From Bryobacterales bacterium (GTDB lineage Bacteria; Acidobacteriota; Terriglobia; Bryobacterales; Bryobacteraceae), in assembly GCA_026954325.1 (NCBI GenBank), contig JAIXKK010000198.1, forward strand, positions 1 to 64,000: 64,000 nt of DNA. The letters run 5' to 3'. Shown here in pieces: positions 39,967 to 48,308 of the stretch. The translations under genes were made by a program, and so were the position numbers. A model generated the notes under the pieces. That model made no database searches. It saw nothing but the letters and a program-made list of their open reading frames with translations, and had not been told where the DNA came from. Each line of letters starts with the position of its first letter. The stretch's first letter is position 1.

Positions 39967-40914
39967 CTAGCCGTACTTCTCCACCAACTTGTCCAAAGCC
40001 TTCTTGCATGTCTCGGTGGCGGTCCAGGCGTCCGGCCAGAAGCACAGGTCGATCGTCCACCAGTCGTGCGGCAACCGCGCCGCCTTCACCAGTTCCGGCA
40101 CGATCTCATCGAAGTTCAGAAGCCCCTGCCCGAATGGCGGGTGCGACGACGTTTCGTCATTGCCGTCAGCGTCCTTGTGGCATGTATTGTCGGAATCGAT
40201 CATGTGAATGTGATTGATGCGGCCGCTGAGCATGCGGATCAGGTCCACCTGCGAGGGGAACGTCTCCTTCTTCCCCTCCTGCCGCGCGCCCACCACGCCG
40301 ACCATCTGCCCGTGGCAGGTGTCGTACTGAAGGCCGAAATTCGGCTTGTTGACCGCATCATGGATGCGGACCACGTCGCTCGGCTTGTTGAACGCGAAGC
40401 CCGGTTCGAACTCCCACGTCACATACTGGCCGTTGTCCGCCGCGATGCCGCAGCAGGTCTTCCACGCGCTGGTCACACGGGCAAGCGCGGTGTCATAGTC
40501 CACTTCGCGGTGAATGGCCGGCGGCTGCACGCAATCCACGCGGATGCCCTGAATGCCCACATCCTTACAGAACTCCGAGTTTTTCCGGAACTCGGCAATG
40601 TATTTGCGCTGATCGTCCGTGTTGATCAGCTTTTCGCCCCACAGGTTGGCCGCGATTCCGCTGAAGGCGAGCCCGCGATCCTTCATCTTCGCTTTCAGTT
40701 CTTCCCGCTGCGATTTTTCTGGCATTGCGCCCGGCCAGGAATCATTCGGACCACTGGGATTACCGGGATTGGGATGCGGCGGAAAGCCGCCCAGTTCGAC
40801 GCCGTCAAAGCCGAGCGCCTTGAGTTTTTCGCAGACGGTGTCAAAGTCAATTGGGTTGCTCGCGTACGGGCCGATGGTGTAGGCCCAGCTTCCGATCGAG
40901 GTGCGCTTACTCAT
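39967..40914 (-). CDS. Sugar phosphate isomerase/epimerase-like TIM-barrel protein
   Basis: A 315-residue AP-endonuclease-2-fold protein. Features are GSWAYTIGPYASNPIDFDTV, GFDGVELGGFPPHPNP, the metal-site Glu in TWEFEPGFAFN, LQYDTCHGQMVG and INHIHMIDSDNTCH, which supply Asp/His ligands. Such proteins include inosose dehydratases and ketose epimerases. The DNA spacing to the oxidoreductase suggests a two-gene operon. No export signal. The exact reaction is not determined. Confidence 0.85.
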   Translation of the reverse strand: MSKRTSIGSWAYTIGPYASNPIDFDTVCEKLKALGFDGVELGGFPPHPNPGNPSGPNDSWPGAMPEKSQREELKAKMKDRGLAFSGIAANLWGEKLINTDDQRKYIAEFRKNSEFCKDVGIQGIRVDCVQPPAIHREVDYDTALARVTSAWKTCCGIAADNGQYVTWEFEPGFAFNKPSDVVRIHDAVNKPNFGLQYDTCHGQMVGVVGARQEGKKETFPSQVDLIRMLSGRINHIHMIDSDNTCHKDADGNDETSSHPPFGQGLLNFDEIVPELVKAARLPHDWWTIDLCFWPDAWTATETCKKALDKLVEKYG

Positions 40915-40964
40915 AAGAATTCCCTACACTCATACTGCAAACGGAGGTTCCGGCGCAAGCGCCG

Positions 40965-41477
40965 TCAGTGCGATTTTTCCGCCTGCGCCGCTTCCACTTC
41001 CTCGTCTCCCGGCGCTTCCCGCTTCACGAATCCCTTCCCGTTCCAGGAATAGGTTACCGCGGTCTTCTTCAGGTAAAGGACCCCCAAAGCATCCGTCGCG
41101 TAGCGGAATGGTTTCATTCGCTCGAAGTCGAAATCCTTCTCGCCGCGCTTATAAATCACCAGGAACGTAAACGGGTCAGCCGGATCCTCGGCAAGCGGCA
41201 TCATCGAGTACCCCGTGCCGGAGGCGACGAATGCCACCACGTGCTGCCTGCCGCCGGCCAACACCTGCGCGGCGTAGTCCGTTTTGCCATCCTTGTTGAA
41301 ATCGCCAAATACGAGGTTGGGGCGGAACGCCGGCATGTATTGCTGAAACCAGGATTCAATCTGCGGCGCGCTGTACGCCATGCGCCAACCCTGGTATTTC
41401 TGATCGAGCAGCGCGCGAGCCCGCGGCGGAAGCGCCGCCGCGCCCGCGAGCAGCGCCACACTCCAGAGAAGCCACAT
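40965..41477 (-). CDS. Small exported protein with an FG-GAP/EF-hand-like motif
   Basis: A 170-residue protein. The start is taken at MWLLWSVALLAGAAALP, a signal peptide; the frame extends 20 codons further up with no support. The mature part includes VFGDFNKDGKTDYAAQVLA, a calcium-binding-like DxNxDG motif of the VCBS/FG-GAP type, and TFLVIYKRGEKDFDFERM. Function unknown. Divergent from the GntR-type regulator, 70 bases away. Confidence 0.6.
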   Translation of the reverse strand: MWLLWSVALLAGAAALPPRARALLDQKYQGWRMAYSAPQIESWFQQYMPAFRPNLVFGDFNKDGKTDYAAQVLAGGRQHVVAFVASGTGYSMMPLAEDPADPFTFLVIYKRGEKDFDFERMKPFRYATDALGVLYLKKTAVTYSWNGKGFVKREAPGDEEVEAAQAEKSH

Positions 41478-41546
41478 GCCAAACAGGCTAGCAGTTCCCG
41501 AATCACCGTGCCGCCCGTTGCGGAATACAATGTTCACAAGACATCT

Positions 41547-42212
41547 ATGGCTAGGACCATTCTTCGTGACGGGGTATATGAACGCTTGCTCGCCGAGATC
41601 CTCGAGGGCCGCATCGCGCCGGGCTCAAGCCTGCGCGAGGAGCGCCTTGCCGCTGACCTGGACGTCAGCCGGACGCCCATCCGCGAAGCTCTTCGCAAAC
41701 TCGCGGAGGAAGGATTTGTCGAATACCTCCCCCACCGCGGCGCGAAGTTGTTGATGCCCACGCCCACGCTCGCCCGCGAGATTTTTCAGATTCGCGAAGC
41801 TCTCGAAGCCGTCGCCGTGCGCGAGGCAGCCGTGAACATGAGCCCTGCCCGCCTCCTTCTGTTGCGAGACCACATGGAAAGTCTCCGCCCCCGCGTGGCC
41901 GCGGGCGACCTCAGCGACGTCGGCGATCTGCTTCACGACGAGATTTTCGCCGCCTGTCAGAATCGCCGCCTCGAACAAATGATGCAGGTCTTCGGCGGAC
42001 AGGTGAAGTGGCTTCAGAATCTGGCCTGCCAGATGCCGGACCGTCTGCCGCACGCCTTTCGTGAACATGACAGCGTCATCACCGCGCTCGAATCGCGCGA
42101 TCCGGAGTGGGCCGAAAGCGCCCTCCGCGCCCACATTCGCAACACGCTGCACGATTTGTTGGTAGGGTTGGAAGAACCGCAACAGCAAACCAACTCCGCC
42201 ACCGCGAGTTGA
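41547..42212 (+). CDS. GntR-family transcriptional regulator, FCD subfamily
   Basis: A 221-residue regulator. The N-terminal winged helix reads LRDGVYERLLAEILEGRIAP, then LREERLAADLDVSRTPIREA and EEGFVEYLPHRGAKL. The C-terminal FCD helical bundle has EIFQIREALEAVAVREA, DLLHDEIFAACQN, and HAFREHDSVITALESRD, with metal-binding Asp/His positions. FCD regulators commonly respond to sugar acids such as hexuronates. It precedes an MFS carrier by 13 bases and likely controls it and the sulfatase/dehydratase genes beyond. Confidence 0.9.
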   Translation: MARTILRDGVYERLLAEILEGRIAPGSSLREERLAADLDVSRTPIREALRKLAEEGFVEYLPHRGAKLLMPTPTLAREIFQIREALEAVAVREAAVNMSPARLLLLRDHMESLRPRVAAGDLSDVGDLLHDEIFAACQNRRLEQMMQVFGGQVKWLQNLACQMPDRLPHAFREHDSVITALESRDPEWAESALRAHIRNTLHDLLVGLEEPQQQTNSATAS

Positions 42213-42225
42213 AGCGCTCTTCCCC

Positions 42226-43506
42226 ATGCCGCGCATCCCCAACTTCCGTTACGTCGTCGCCGCGATGCTTCTGCTGGCGACCATGATCAACTACGCTGAC
42301 CGCCTGGCCATCGCCGTCGTTGCGCCGAGCCTCCGCGCCGAGTTCCACATGACCGAGCAGGATTACGGCTACGTCGTCTTCTGGTTCATGTGCGCCTATG
42401 CCATCATGTACGCCGGTTCCGGCCCCCTCTGCGACCGGTTGGGGACGAGAAAAGGTTTCGCGGTGTTCATCGTCGCCTGGTCCATCGCCGCCATGGGCCA
42501 TGCGCTCGCGGTGGGAAAGTGGTCCCTTTCCTTCTGGCGTTTCCTGCTCGGTCTGAGCGAGCCCGGCAATTGGCCCGCCGCCGCGAAGGCCGTCGCGGAA
42601 TGGTTCCCCGTGGAGCAACGCGCGCTCGGCATCGGCCTGTTCAACGCCGGATCATCTCTCGGTTCCGCGCTGGCGCCTCCCGTTGTCGCTTTCCTCACCC
42701 TGCACTATGGCTGGCGCGCCGCGTTTCTCGCGGTCGGAGCCCTTGGCTTCGTCTGGCTCATCCTCTGGCTCTTTCTCTATCAGCCTCCGCACTTGAGCCG
42801 CTTCATCACCGAAGGCGAATGGAACTTCCTCAAGGGCCGCGTACGGCCGCCGGAGGAGGCGGTTCCCGTGCGGGCACCCAAGGGCGAATGGCTGCGCGTG
42901 CTCCGCATGCGCGAGTGTTATTCCCTCGTCATCGCGCGCTTCTTCGCCGACCCCGTAGTCTACTTCGTCATCTTCTGGCTGCCGGAATATCTGCAGAAAG
43001 AACGCGGCTTCGATCTGGCGATGGTCGGCAAATACGCCTGGGTGCCGTTCATCTTCGGCGACATCGGCTATGTCACGGGAGGCTGGGCGTCCGGGTTTCT
43101 CATACGGCGCGGCTGGAAGTGGATTCGCGCCCGGTCGCTCGTCCTGGCGCTGGGAGTTGTCGTCATGCCCATCGCCATTATCGCTCCCCGCCTCCCGGAG
43201 GCATGGATGGCGATCGCGGTCATCTGTATCGTCACTCTGGGCCACTCGCTCTGGATTTCAAATCTGCTCACCCTGCCTACCGATATGTTCCCCGCCACAC
43301 ACGTCGGCACCGCGAGTGGACTCTCCGGCATGGGCGGGGCCATCGGAGGCATGCTCGCCAACCTCGGAACCGGCTACGTGGTCCAGCATTATTCTTATAC
43401 GCCTGTCTTCCTCATGGCCGGTCTCATGCATCCGCTGGCGTTCGCGCTGGTTTATGGGTTGCTGCTGCGCCGGTGGATGCGATTGGCGGAACAGGACTTG
43501 ATATAG
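42226..43506 (+). CDS. MFS transporter, anion:cation symporter type (hexuronate-like)
   Basis: A 426-residue major facilitator protein with twelve predicted spans. NYADRLAIAVVAPSLRAEF, the loop motif GPLCDRLGTRKGF and SFWRFLLGLSEPGNWPAAAK match the ACS family that includes ExuT and GudP. It probably imports a hexuronate, aldonate or glucarate with H+. Preceded by the FCD regulator, and followed after a divergent small gene by a sulfatase and a mannonate-dehydratase-like protein, which fits a sugar-acid locus. Confidence 0.88.
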   Translation: MPRIPNFRYVVAAMLLLATMINYADRLAIAVVAPSLRAEFHMTEQDYGYVVFWFMCAYAIMYAGSGPLCDRLGTRKGFAVFIVAWSIAAMGHALAVGKWSLSFWRFLLGLSEPGNWPAAAKAVAEWFPVEQRALGIGLFNAGSSLGSALAPPVVAFLTLHYGWRAAFLAVGALGFVWLILWLFLYQPPHLSRFITEGEWNFLKGRVRPPEEAVPVRAPKGEWLRVLRMRECYSLVIARFFADPVVYFVIFWLPEYLQKERGFDLAMVGKYAWVPFIFGDIGYVTGGWASGFLIRRGWKWIRARSLVLALGVVVMPIAIIAPRLPEAWMAIAVICIVTLGHSLWISNLLTLPTDMFPATHVGTASGLSGMGGAIGGMLANLGTGYVVQHYSYTPVFLMAGLMHPLAFALVYGLLLRRWMRLAEQDLI

Positions 43507-43524
43507 GGCCGGTGGGATGTTCGG

Positions 43525-43734
43525 CTACGCGAACAGCAGGCGCTCTTTGGGCGCCGGGATAGGACGTCCCATTTCCGCTGCTGTTTCCAGCCACTCGCCG
43601 ATGACCGCTTCGAGATTGGCCAACGCCTCTTGCCTCGTAGGACCATCCGCGGCACATCCGGCAAGTTCCGGCACCTCGGCAATGAACGCCTGATCCTCCT
43701 CGCTCCGGTAAAGAAGAATCTCGTATTTGGTCAT
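43525..43734 (-). CDS. HicB-like antitoxin domain protein, apparently without a HicA partner
   Basis: A 69-residue protein with the HicB-type partial RNase H fold: KYEILLYRSEEDQAFIAEVP, ELAGCAADGPTRQEALANLE and IGEWLETAAEMGRPIP. HicB antitoxins usually neutralise a HicA mRNA interferase encoded next door. Upstream in the same direction there is only a frame of about 33 codons after a stop (SNSFLQPKGSFAKAYQ to IIPYKLAKGAE), which overlaps the start by ATGA. It is too short and dissimilar to call hicA, but it could be its remains. Solitary HicB-like proteins are common. Confidence 0.7.
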   Translation of the reverse strand: MTKYEILLYRSEEDQAFIAEVPELAGCAADGPTRQEALANLEAVIGEWLETAAEMGRPIPAPKERLLFA

Positions 43735-43937
43735 TCTGCCCCCTTTGCAAGTTTATATGGAATGATGACCTTGCACACTTGCTTGACCTGATACGCCTTC
43801 GCAAAAGATCCCTTGGGCTGCAAGAAAGAATTGGATCACTCAGTTCTCGATTATGATCGAGATTCGGCGAACAAGGCGTTCACTGTGCCGCCATCGATCG
43901 CCTTACAATTGAAGAGCAGTACTTCTTCCGCCGTCCC

Positions 43938-45449
43938 ATGCCACTCACCCGCCGATCCTTCCTTGCCGCGCCCGCCGCCGCGCTGGGCCAACAGCGGCAG
44001 CAACAAGCCGCCCGGCCGAACGTGCTCTGGATCATGGCCGATCAGTTCCGCTTCGACTGCCTCGGGGCCAACGGCAACAAGCTCATCCGGACTCCCGCTT
44101 TGGACGCCCTCGCCGCACGCTCCGCCAATTTCCAGAACGCCTTTGTCCAGGCTCCGGTCTGCGCCCCGTCCCGCGCCAGCTACTTCACGGGACGCTACCC
44201 GCACAGCCACAAAAACCGGGTCAACTACACGCCGCTCGACTCGCGGGAGGTGCTCGCTCAGCAGATGTTCCACGAAGCCGGCTACCTCACCGGCTCCGTG
44301 GGGAAACTGCACTACTACCCGCCCACCGTGCAGCACGCCCGGTCCCTCGGCTGGGACCGCGTCCAACTCGATGACGGCGTCGCCGCCACGGATCAATACT
44401 CGGACTACTTCACATGGCGAAGCCTTGTCGACCCCGAGCCGATGCTGCCTTATCAGACGGCCGCTCCGATCCCCGGCAAGAATCCCTACCGCGCGGCCAT
44501 CGCCTACTCCTACACGCCCACCGCCTGGACCGGCATGGAAGCCCGCCGTATGCTTGGGGAATTCGCGAACTCCGGCCGGCCGTTCTTTCAATTCGTCTCG
44601 TTCTTCAAACCCCATTCTCCTTACACCGTCCCGCAACCCTACGACGTGATGTATGACAATATCGAGATCCCGCTGCCCAAGCGAGTGACGCTCGACGACA
44701 TCCACAAGCTTCCGCTGCCGGTACAAAGGCAGATCCTTCGCGGCAAGCCGCGGTACGATCTGGATCGAGGGCGCCTCGAGTGGATCTACCGCAGTTATTA
44801 CGCTTCGGTCTCGATGGTCGATCGCGAGATCGGCGCACTGCTAAGCGACCTCGACCGTCTCGGCAAAGCATCGAATACCATCGTGATCTTCTCCGCTGAT
44901 CACGGCGACCAACTTCTCGAACACGGACTCGAGGGCAAGAATGTCTTCTTCGAAGCCTCGGTCCACGTGCCGTTCCTGTTCTCCTTCCCCGGCCGTATCG
45001 CCCCCGGCAACCGGGACGAACTCATCGAAATGGTGGACGTGCCGCCAACGCTGCTGGATTCTTGCGGCCTTCCCGCGCGCAAGAATATCCAGGGCCGCGC
45101 GCTATTTAAACCGCAGCAGCGGGACTTCGTCTTCGCGGAAAACATCATTCCTGAAGTCATCACCGGCGGCTCCCTCAATATGCCCTACGAGCCGGGCAAA
45201 GGCGTGGGCGGCATCCTCCATCCGGATGCCAAAATGATCCGCACCAGGCGTTGGAAGCTCAACTATTACCCGGGCAACGGGGGAGAGCTTTACGACCTCC
45301 AGAATGACCCCGGCGAGGAGCGCAACCTCTACGCCGATCCCGCTTCGCAGAACACCGTTCGTGAGTTGAAGGACCGTCTGCTGGACTTTCTCATGACCGC
45401 GGACGAGACGGATCAGATCGCACCGCACTGGCTTGTGGGCAATCCGTAA
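43938..45449 (+). CDS. Exported Cys-type sulfatase
   Basis: A 503-residue type I sulfatase with a Tat signal (LTRRSFLAAPAAALG). NVLWIMADQFRFDCLGANGN carries metal ligands, the active-site motif is CAPSR with Cys75 for formylglycine, and VIFSADHGDQLLEHGLEGKN is the second metal site. GKLHYYPP and ETDQIAPHW are other family elements. Likely desulfates a sulfated polysaccharide or sugar in the periplasm. It stands between the sugar-acid transporter and the ManD-like gene; a maturase gene is at 63299. Confidence 0.92.
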   Translation: MPLTRRSFLAAPAAALGQQRQQQAARPNVLWIMADQFRFDCLGANGNKLIRTPALDALAARSANFQNAFVQAPVCAPSRASYFTGRYPHSHKNRVNYTPLDSREVLAQQMFHEAGYLTGSVGKLHYYPPTVQHARSLGWDRVQLDDGVAATDQYSDYFTWRSLVDPEPMLPYQTAAPIPGKNPYRAAIAYSYTPTAWTGMEARRMLGEFANSGRPFFQFVSFFKPHSPYTVPQPYDVMYDNIEIPLPKRVTLDDIHKLPLPVQRQILRGKPRYDLDRGRLEWIYRSYYASVSMVDREIGALLSDLDRLGKASNTIVIFSADHGDQLLEHGLEGKNVFFEASVHVPFLFSFPGRIAPGNRDELIEMVDVPPTLLDSCGLPARKNIQGRALFKPQQRDFVFAENIIPEVITGGSLNMPYEPGKGVGGILHPDAKMIRTRRWKLNYYPGNGGELYDLQNDPGEERNLYADPASQNTVRELKDRLLDFLMTADETDQIAPHWLVGNP

Positions 45450-45527
45450 CCCACGCCGCCGCGAGGCGCGCCCTTCAATGTAGTAGATTGGTTGCTTCAT
45501 CCAACCCAAGGAGGTTTCCTCATATCC

Positions 45528-46874
45528 ATGAACCGCCGTAAACTGTTTCAGATCTTTTCCGCGCTCGGCGGCGCGACACTGATGACCAAACGCGAAGCCG
45601 CCGCCCAATCGCAAGCCGCCCGCGCCACTCGTGGAATGCCGTCGCCCAAGATCAAGGACGTACAGGTGATCCAGACGGCGCCGGCCGGACTCCGGCTTCC
45701 GGTTGTCAAGATCATCACCGATCAGGACGGTCTCTACGGCTACGGATGCGCCTGCTTCACGCAGCGCGCGGATCTCGTCGTGCCCGCTGTCGAGCGTTAC
45801 CTGCGCCCGTTCCTCATCGGAAAGCCGGCCGATCGGATTGATGACACCTGGCAGGCGATGTACAACTCTTCGTACTGGCGCAACGGCCCCGTGCTCAACA
45901 ACGCGATCAGCGGTGTCGACCAGGCCCTGTGGGACATCAAAGGCCGCCAGGCCGGGATGCCTGTCTACCAGTTGGTGGGCGGAAAGGTACGGGAAGCCGC
46001 CGATTGCTACGGCCATGCGAGCGGTGAAGACTTCCCGCAGGTTTTGGAGAGCGCCAAGGAGTACATGTCCCGCGGGTTCCGCCATGTCCGCGTACAGGTG
46101 GGCATCCCGGGCATGGCCGGTTATGGCTCACGCGCCGGTGGTTCCCAGGTCAAATCTTTGCACAGCGGTCCGGTCTTCGAACCCGCCGTCTACATCCGCC
46201 GTGCGTTGAAACTGTTCGAGGTGTGCCGCAAGGAACTCGGCGATGAGGTGGAACTGCTGCACGACGTCCATGAGCGCATTCATCCCACACAGGCGGTGCA
46301 ATTCGCCAAGGACGTGGAGAAGTTCCACCTCTTCTTCCTCGAGGACGTTCTCTCGCCGGAAGACATCGCGTGGTTCCGCCTCATCCGCCAGCAATGCGCC
46401 ACCGCCCTTTCGATGGGCGAACTCTTCAACAGTCCCCATGAATGGACGCCGCTCATCGCGGAACGGCTCATCGACTACATCCGCATTCACGTCTCGCAGG
46501 CCGGCGGCTTCACTCCCTGCCGCAAGATTGCCGCCATGGCCGAACAGTTCAACGTGCGCACCGCCTGGCACGGTCCTGGCGACGTTTCTCCGGTCGGCCA
46601 CTGCGCTAACGCTACGCTGGATGTGGTGGCTTACAACTTCGGCGTGCAGGAGTACTCGCCGTTCAATGAGCGCCTACAGGAAGTGTTCCACGGCTGCCCC
46701 GTCATGAAGGACGGCTATCTCTATCCCAACGACGCTCCCGGTTGGGGCATCGAGATCGACGAGAAGGCCGCCGCGAAGTATCCGTTCGGATACGGCGAAC
46801 GCGGCTCGCACAAGGATCTCAACGGAGGCTGGGGCGAAGTCCGCAAGCGCGACGGCCAGATCATCAAGCAGTAG
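45528..46874 (+). CDS. Exported enolase-superfamily dehydratase, ManD/RspA-like
   Basis: A 448-residue enzyme starting MNRRKLFQIFSALGGATL, a Tat-like signal, after AAGGAGG in the leader. The barrel signature matches D-mannonate dehydratase/RspA: VELLHDVHERIHPTQAVQFA, FFLEDVLSPED, ALSMGELFNSPHEW, YIRIHVSQAGGFTPCRKIA, WHGPGDVSPVGHCANATLD and NFGVQEYSPFNE. ManD turns mannonate to 2-keto-3-deoxygluconate, but many relatives have low activity or other substrates. Export is unusual for ManD, as noted for the other enolase-type protein at 11316. Part of a sulfatase/sugar-acid locus. Confidence 0.85.
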   Translation: MNRRKLFQIFSALGGATLMTKREAAAQSQAARATRGMPSPKIKDVQVIQTAPAGLRLPVVKIITDQDGLYGYGCACFTQRADLVVPAVERYLRPFLIGKPADRIDDTWQAMYNSSYWRNGPVLNNAISGVDQALWDIKGRQAGMPVYQLVGGKVREAADCYGHASGEDFPQVLESAKEYMSRGFRHVRVQVGIPGMAGYGSRAGGSQVKSLHSGPVFEPAVYIRRALKLFEVCRKELGDEVELLHDVHERIHPTQAVQFAKDVEKFHLFFLEDVLSPEDIAWFRLIRQQCATALSMGELFNSPHEWTPLIAERLIDYIRIHVSQAGGFTPCRKIAAMAEQFNVRTAWHGPGDVSPVGHCANATLDVVAYNFGVQEYSPFNERLQEVFHGCPVMKDGYLYPNDAPGWGIEIDEKAAAKYPFGYGERGSHKDLNGGWGEVRKRDGQIIKQ

Positions 46875-47065
46875 AGGATTGCGGGAAGCTGTTTCGCTGA
46901 TGGTACATCTCCATCAGTTCCCGCCATTCCACGCGAACCACGCTGCCCTTGGCGGCACGCTGTTTTTCCCACTGCGTGAGCAGTTCAATGGCGGCGTAGG
47001 GCGACCAGAAAAACTACAACCGAGGAGAGAAGATCACTGGCAAGCGAAGATCTTTCCCGGATCAT
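46864..47065 (-). pseudogene. Internally deleted SulP-type anion transporter remnant
   Basis: The stop of the carbonic anhydrase gene overlaps an ATG (ATGA, 47062-47065) that opens MIRERSSLASDLLSSVVVFL-VAL. This resembles the beginning of SulP bicarbonate/sulfate transporters, which often follow a beta carbonic anhydrase. The frame then stops. A second frame just beyond reads SPYAAIELLTQWEKQRAAKG and VVRVEWRELMEMYHQRNSF, apparently a C-terminal piece of the same or another gene. The membrane core of about 500 residues is missing. Evidence is the short N-terminal match plus position, so the SulP call is tentative. Confidence 0.4.
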
Positions 47066-47742
47066 CGCACAACCTCGGCAAACTGCTTTAAGCGCCGCGG
47101 TTGTGGAGTCGCCGCGGGAAGGAGCCTTGACTCGAGCGGCACGAATTCGTGTGTCTCCGCGTCGTAGACTTCCATGGCGCCGGTATGGATCTCGTAAAAC
47201 CACCCGTGCAGTTGAAGGTCCCCACGCTTCATCCTGCTCGCCACGGAGGGGTGTGTTTTCAGGTGGTCAATTTGGGCCAGAACGTTCTCGCGAATCAACA
47301 CGCCCAGCCTCTGCTCTTCGGGCATGTCCGGATAGTTGTCTTCCACCACGCACCGGGCCACTTCGGCGTGAGTCAGCCAGGCTTCGACGGTGGGCATCTG
47401 CCTGACTGTTTCCGGATGCAGCACCGCCCGCATGGCGCCGCAATCGGAATGCCCGCACACCACGATATTCTTCACGCCAAGGACGAGGATGGAGTATTCG
47501 ATGGTTGACGAAACGCCTCCCAAGCGCTCTCCGTACGGGGGAACAATGTTACCGACGTTGCGGCAAATGAAGAGTTCGCCAGGGTCGGACTGCATGATCA
47601 GGCTGGGCAGGATGCGTGAATCCGCGCAGGTGACGAACAGGGCATGCGGATGTTGCTCGCCTGCCAGTTGTTCGAAAAGATCCTTCATTTCCGGGAAAAC
47701 ATCCTGCTTGAACTTGTGATAACCGGCACAAAGTTTGTCCAT
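47062..47742 (-). CDS. Beta-class carbonic anhydrase
   Basis: A 226-residue enzyme that hydrates CO2 to bicarbonate. The zinc ligands are Cys39 in VTCADSRI (with the Asp41/Arg43 dyad), His98 and Cys101 in VVCGHSDCGAMRAVL. FICRNVGNIVPPYG and HGWFYEIHTGAMEVYD are typical of the bacterial Can/CynT type. No signal peptide, so cytoplasmic. The transporter that would follow it appears deleted (46864-47065). Confidence 0.94.
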   Translation of the reverse strand: MDKLCAGYHKFKQDVFPEMKDLFEQLAGEQHPHALFVTCADSRILPSLIMQSDPGELFICRNVGNIVPPYGERLGGVSSTIEYSILVLGVKNIVVCGHSDCGAMRAVLHPETVRQMPTVEAWLTHAEVARCVVEDNYPDMPEEQRLGVLIRENVLAQIDHLKTHPSVASRMKRGDLQLHGWFYEIHTGAMEVYDAETHEFVPLESRLLPAATPQPRRLKQFAEVVR

Positions 47743-47869
47743 GAGAATACCTCTAGTAGACGGCCAAGAATAAGGTTACAAGACTCGCGCCCAGCCCGTC
47801 CGGCATTGCGGCGGGACGATGGGTGCACACCAGCCGCGCAAAACCGGGCGGCAAAGACCGGCGAGGTGA

Positions 47870-48253
47870 TTAGGCGGGGACTTGGGGAGGGGCACGCGCT
47901 CCGCCACTGCCGCCGGCGCGGGAAGCCGCGTCAATCGTGTGCTCCGCGGCGAGAGGAGCTTCTACCCAATCGGCATGGAAGAGCAACGGACGAATGGGGA
48001 GCCCGGCAACCACCGGGAACCGCCGTGGAGTCTCCTGGGAGGCCAGAATGAGACCCGCGTTTCCCGAAAACGAGCCATGAGTGACGTCCGGAACGGAATG
48101 GTCCGAATCAGGCTTCGAAGCTCTCGCGCCCCGCGCCCGGTGGACACGAACCGCGGGCTCCGCGCGCCCCGCAAGGTCGCACAGTCCCCCCAACAAGCCG
48201 AGCATGAGGAGAGACGCACAGAATGCCCACAGCTTCCGCGGAGGCAATGACAT
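47870..48253 (-). CDS. Small exported hypothetical protein
   Basis: A 127-residue product. It begins MSLPPRKLWAFCASLLMLGL, a clear signal peptide with a short positive head and hydrophobic core, and continues to a Pro/Ala-rich tail (GGSGGARAPPQVPA). Two Cys occur only in the signal region. I do not recognise a family. It is divergent from the isomerase-like gene at 48309, 55 bases away. The 127 bases between it and the carbonic anhydrase hold no supported gene. Confidence 0.45.
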   Translation of the reverse strand: MSLPPRKLWAFCASLLMLGLLGGLCDLAGRAEPAVRVHRARGARASKPDSDHSVPDVTHGSFSGNAGLILASQETPRRFPVVAGLPIRPLLFHADWVEAPLAAEHTIDAASRAGGSGGARAPPQVPA

Positions 48254-48308
48254 CGGAATTTTAGGATACCGTACTCCAATTATTCCGGCAATCCTGAAAG
48301 CGCATATA

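Noticed and set aside
46879..47091. Plus-strand 70-codon open frame after the ManD-like gene
   Set aside because: The opposite strand holds a more convincing SulP-like remnant with ATGA coupling to the carbonic anhydrase gene.
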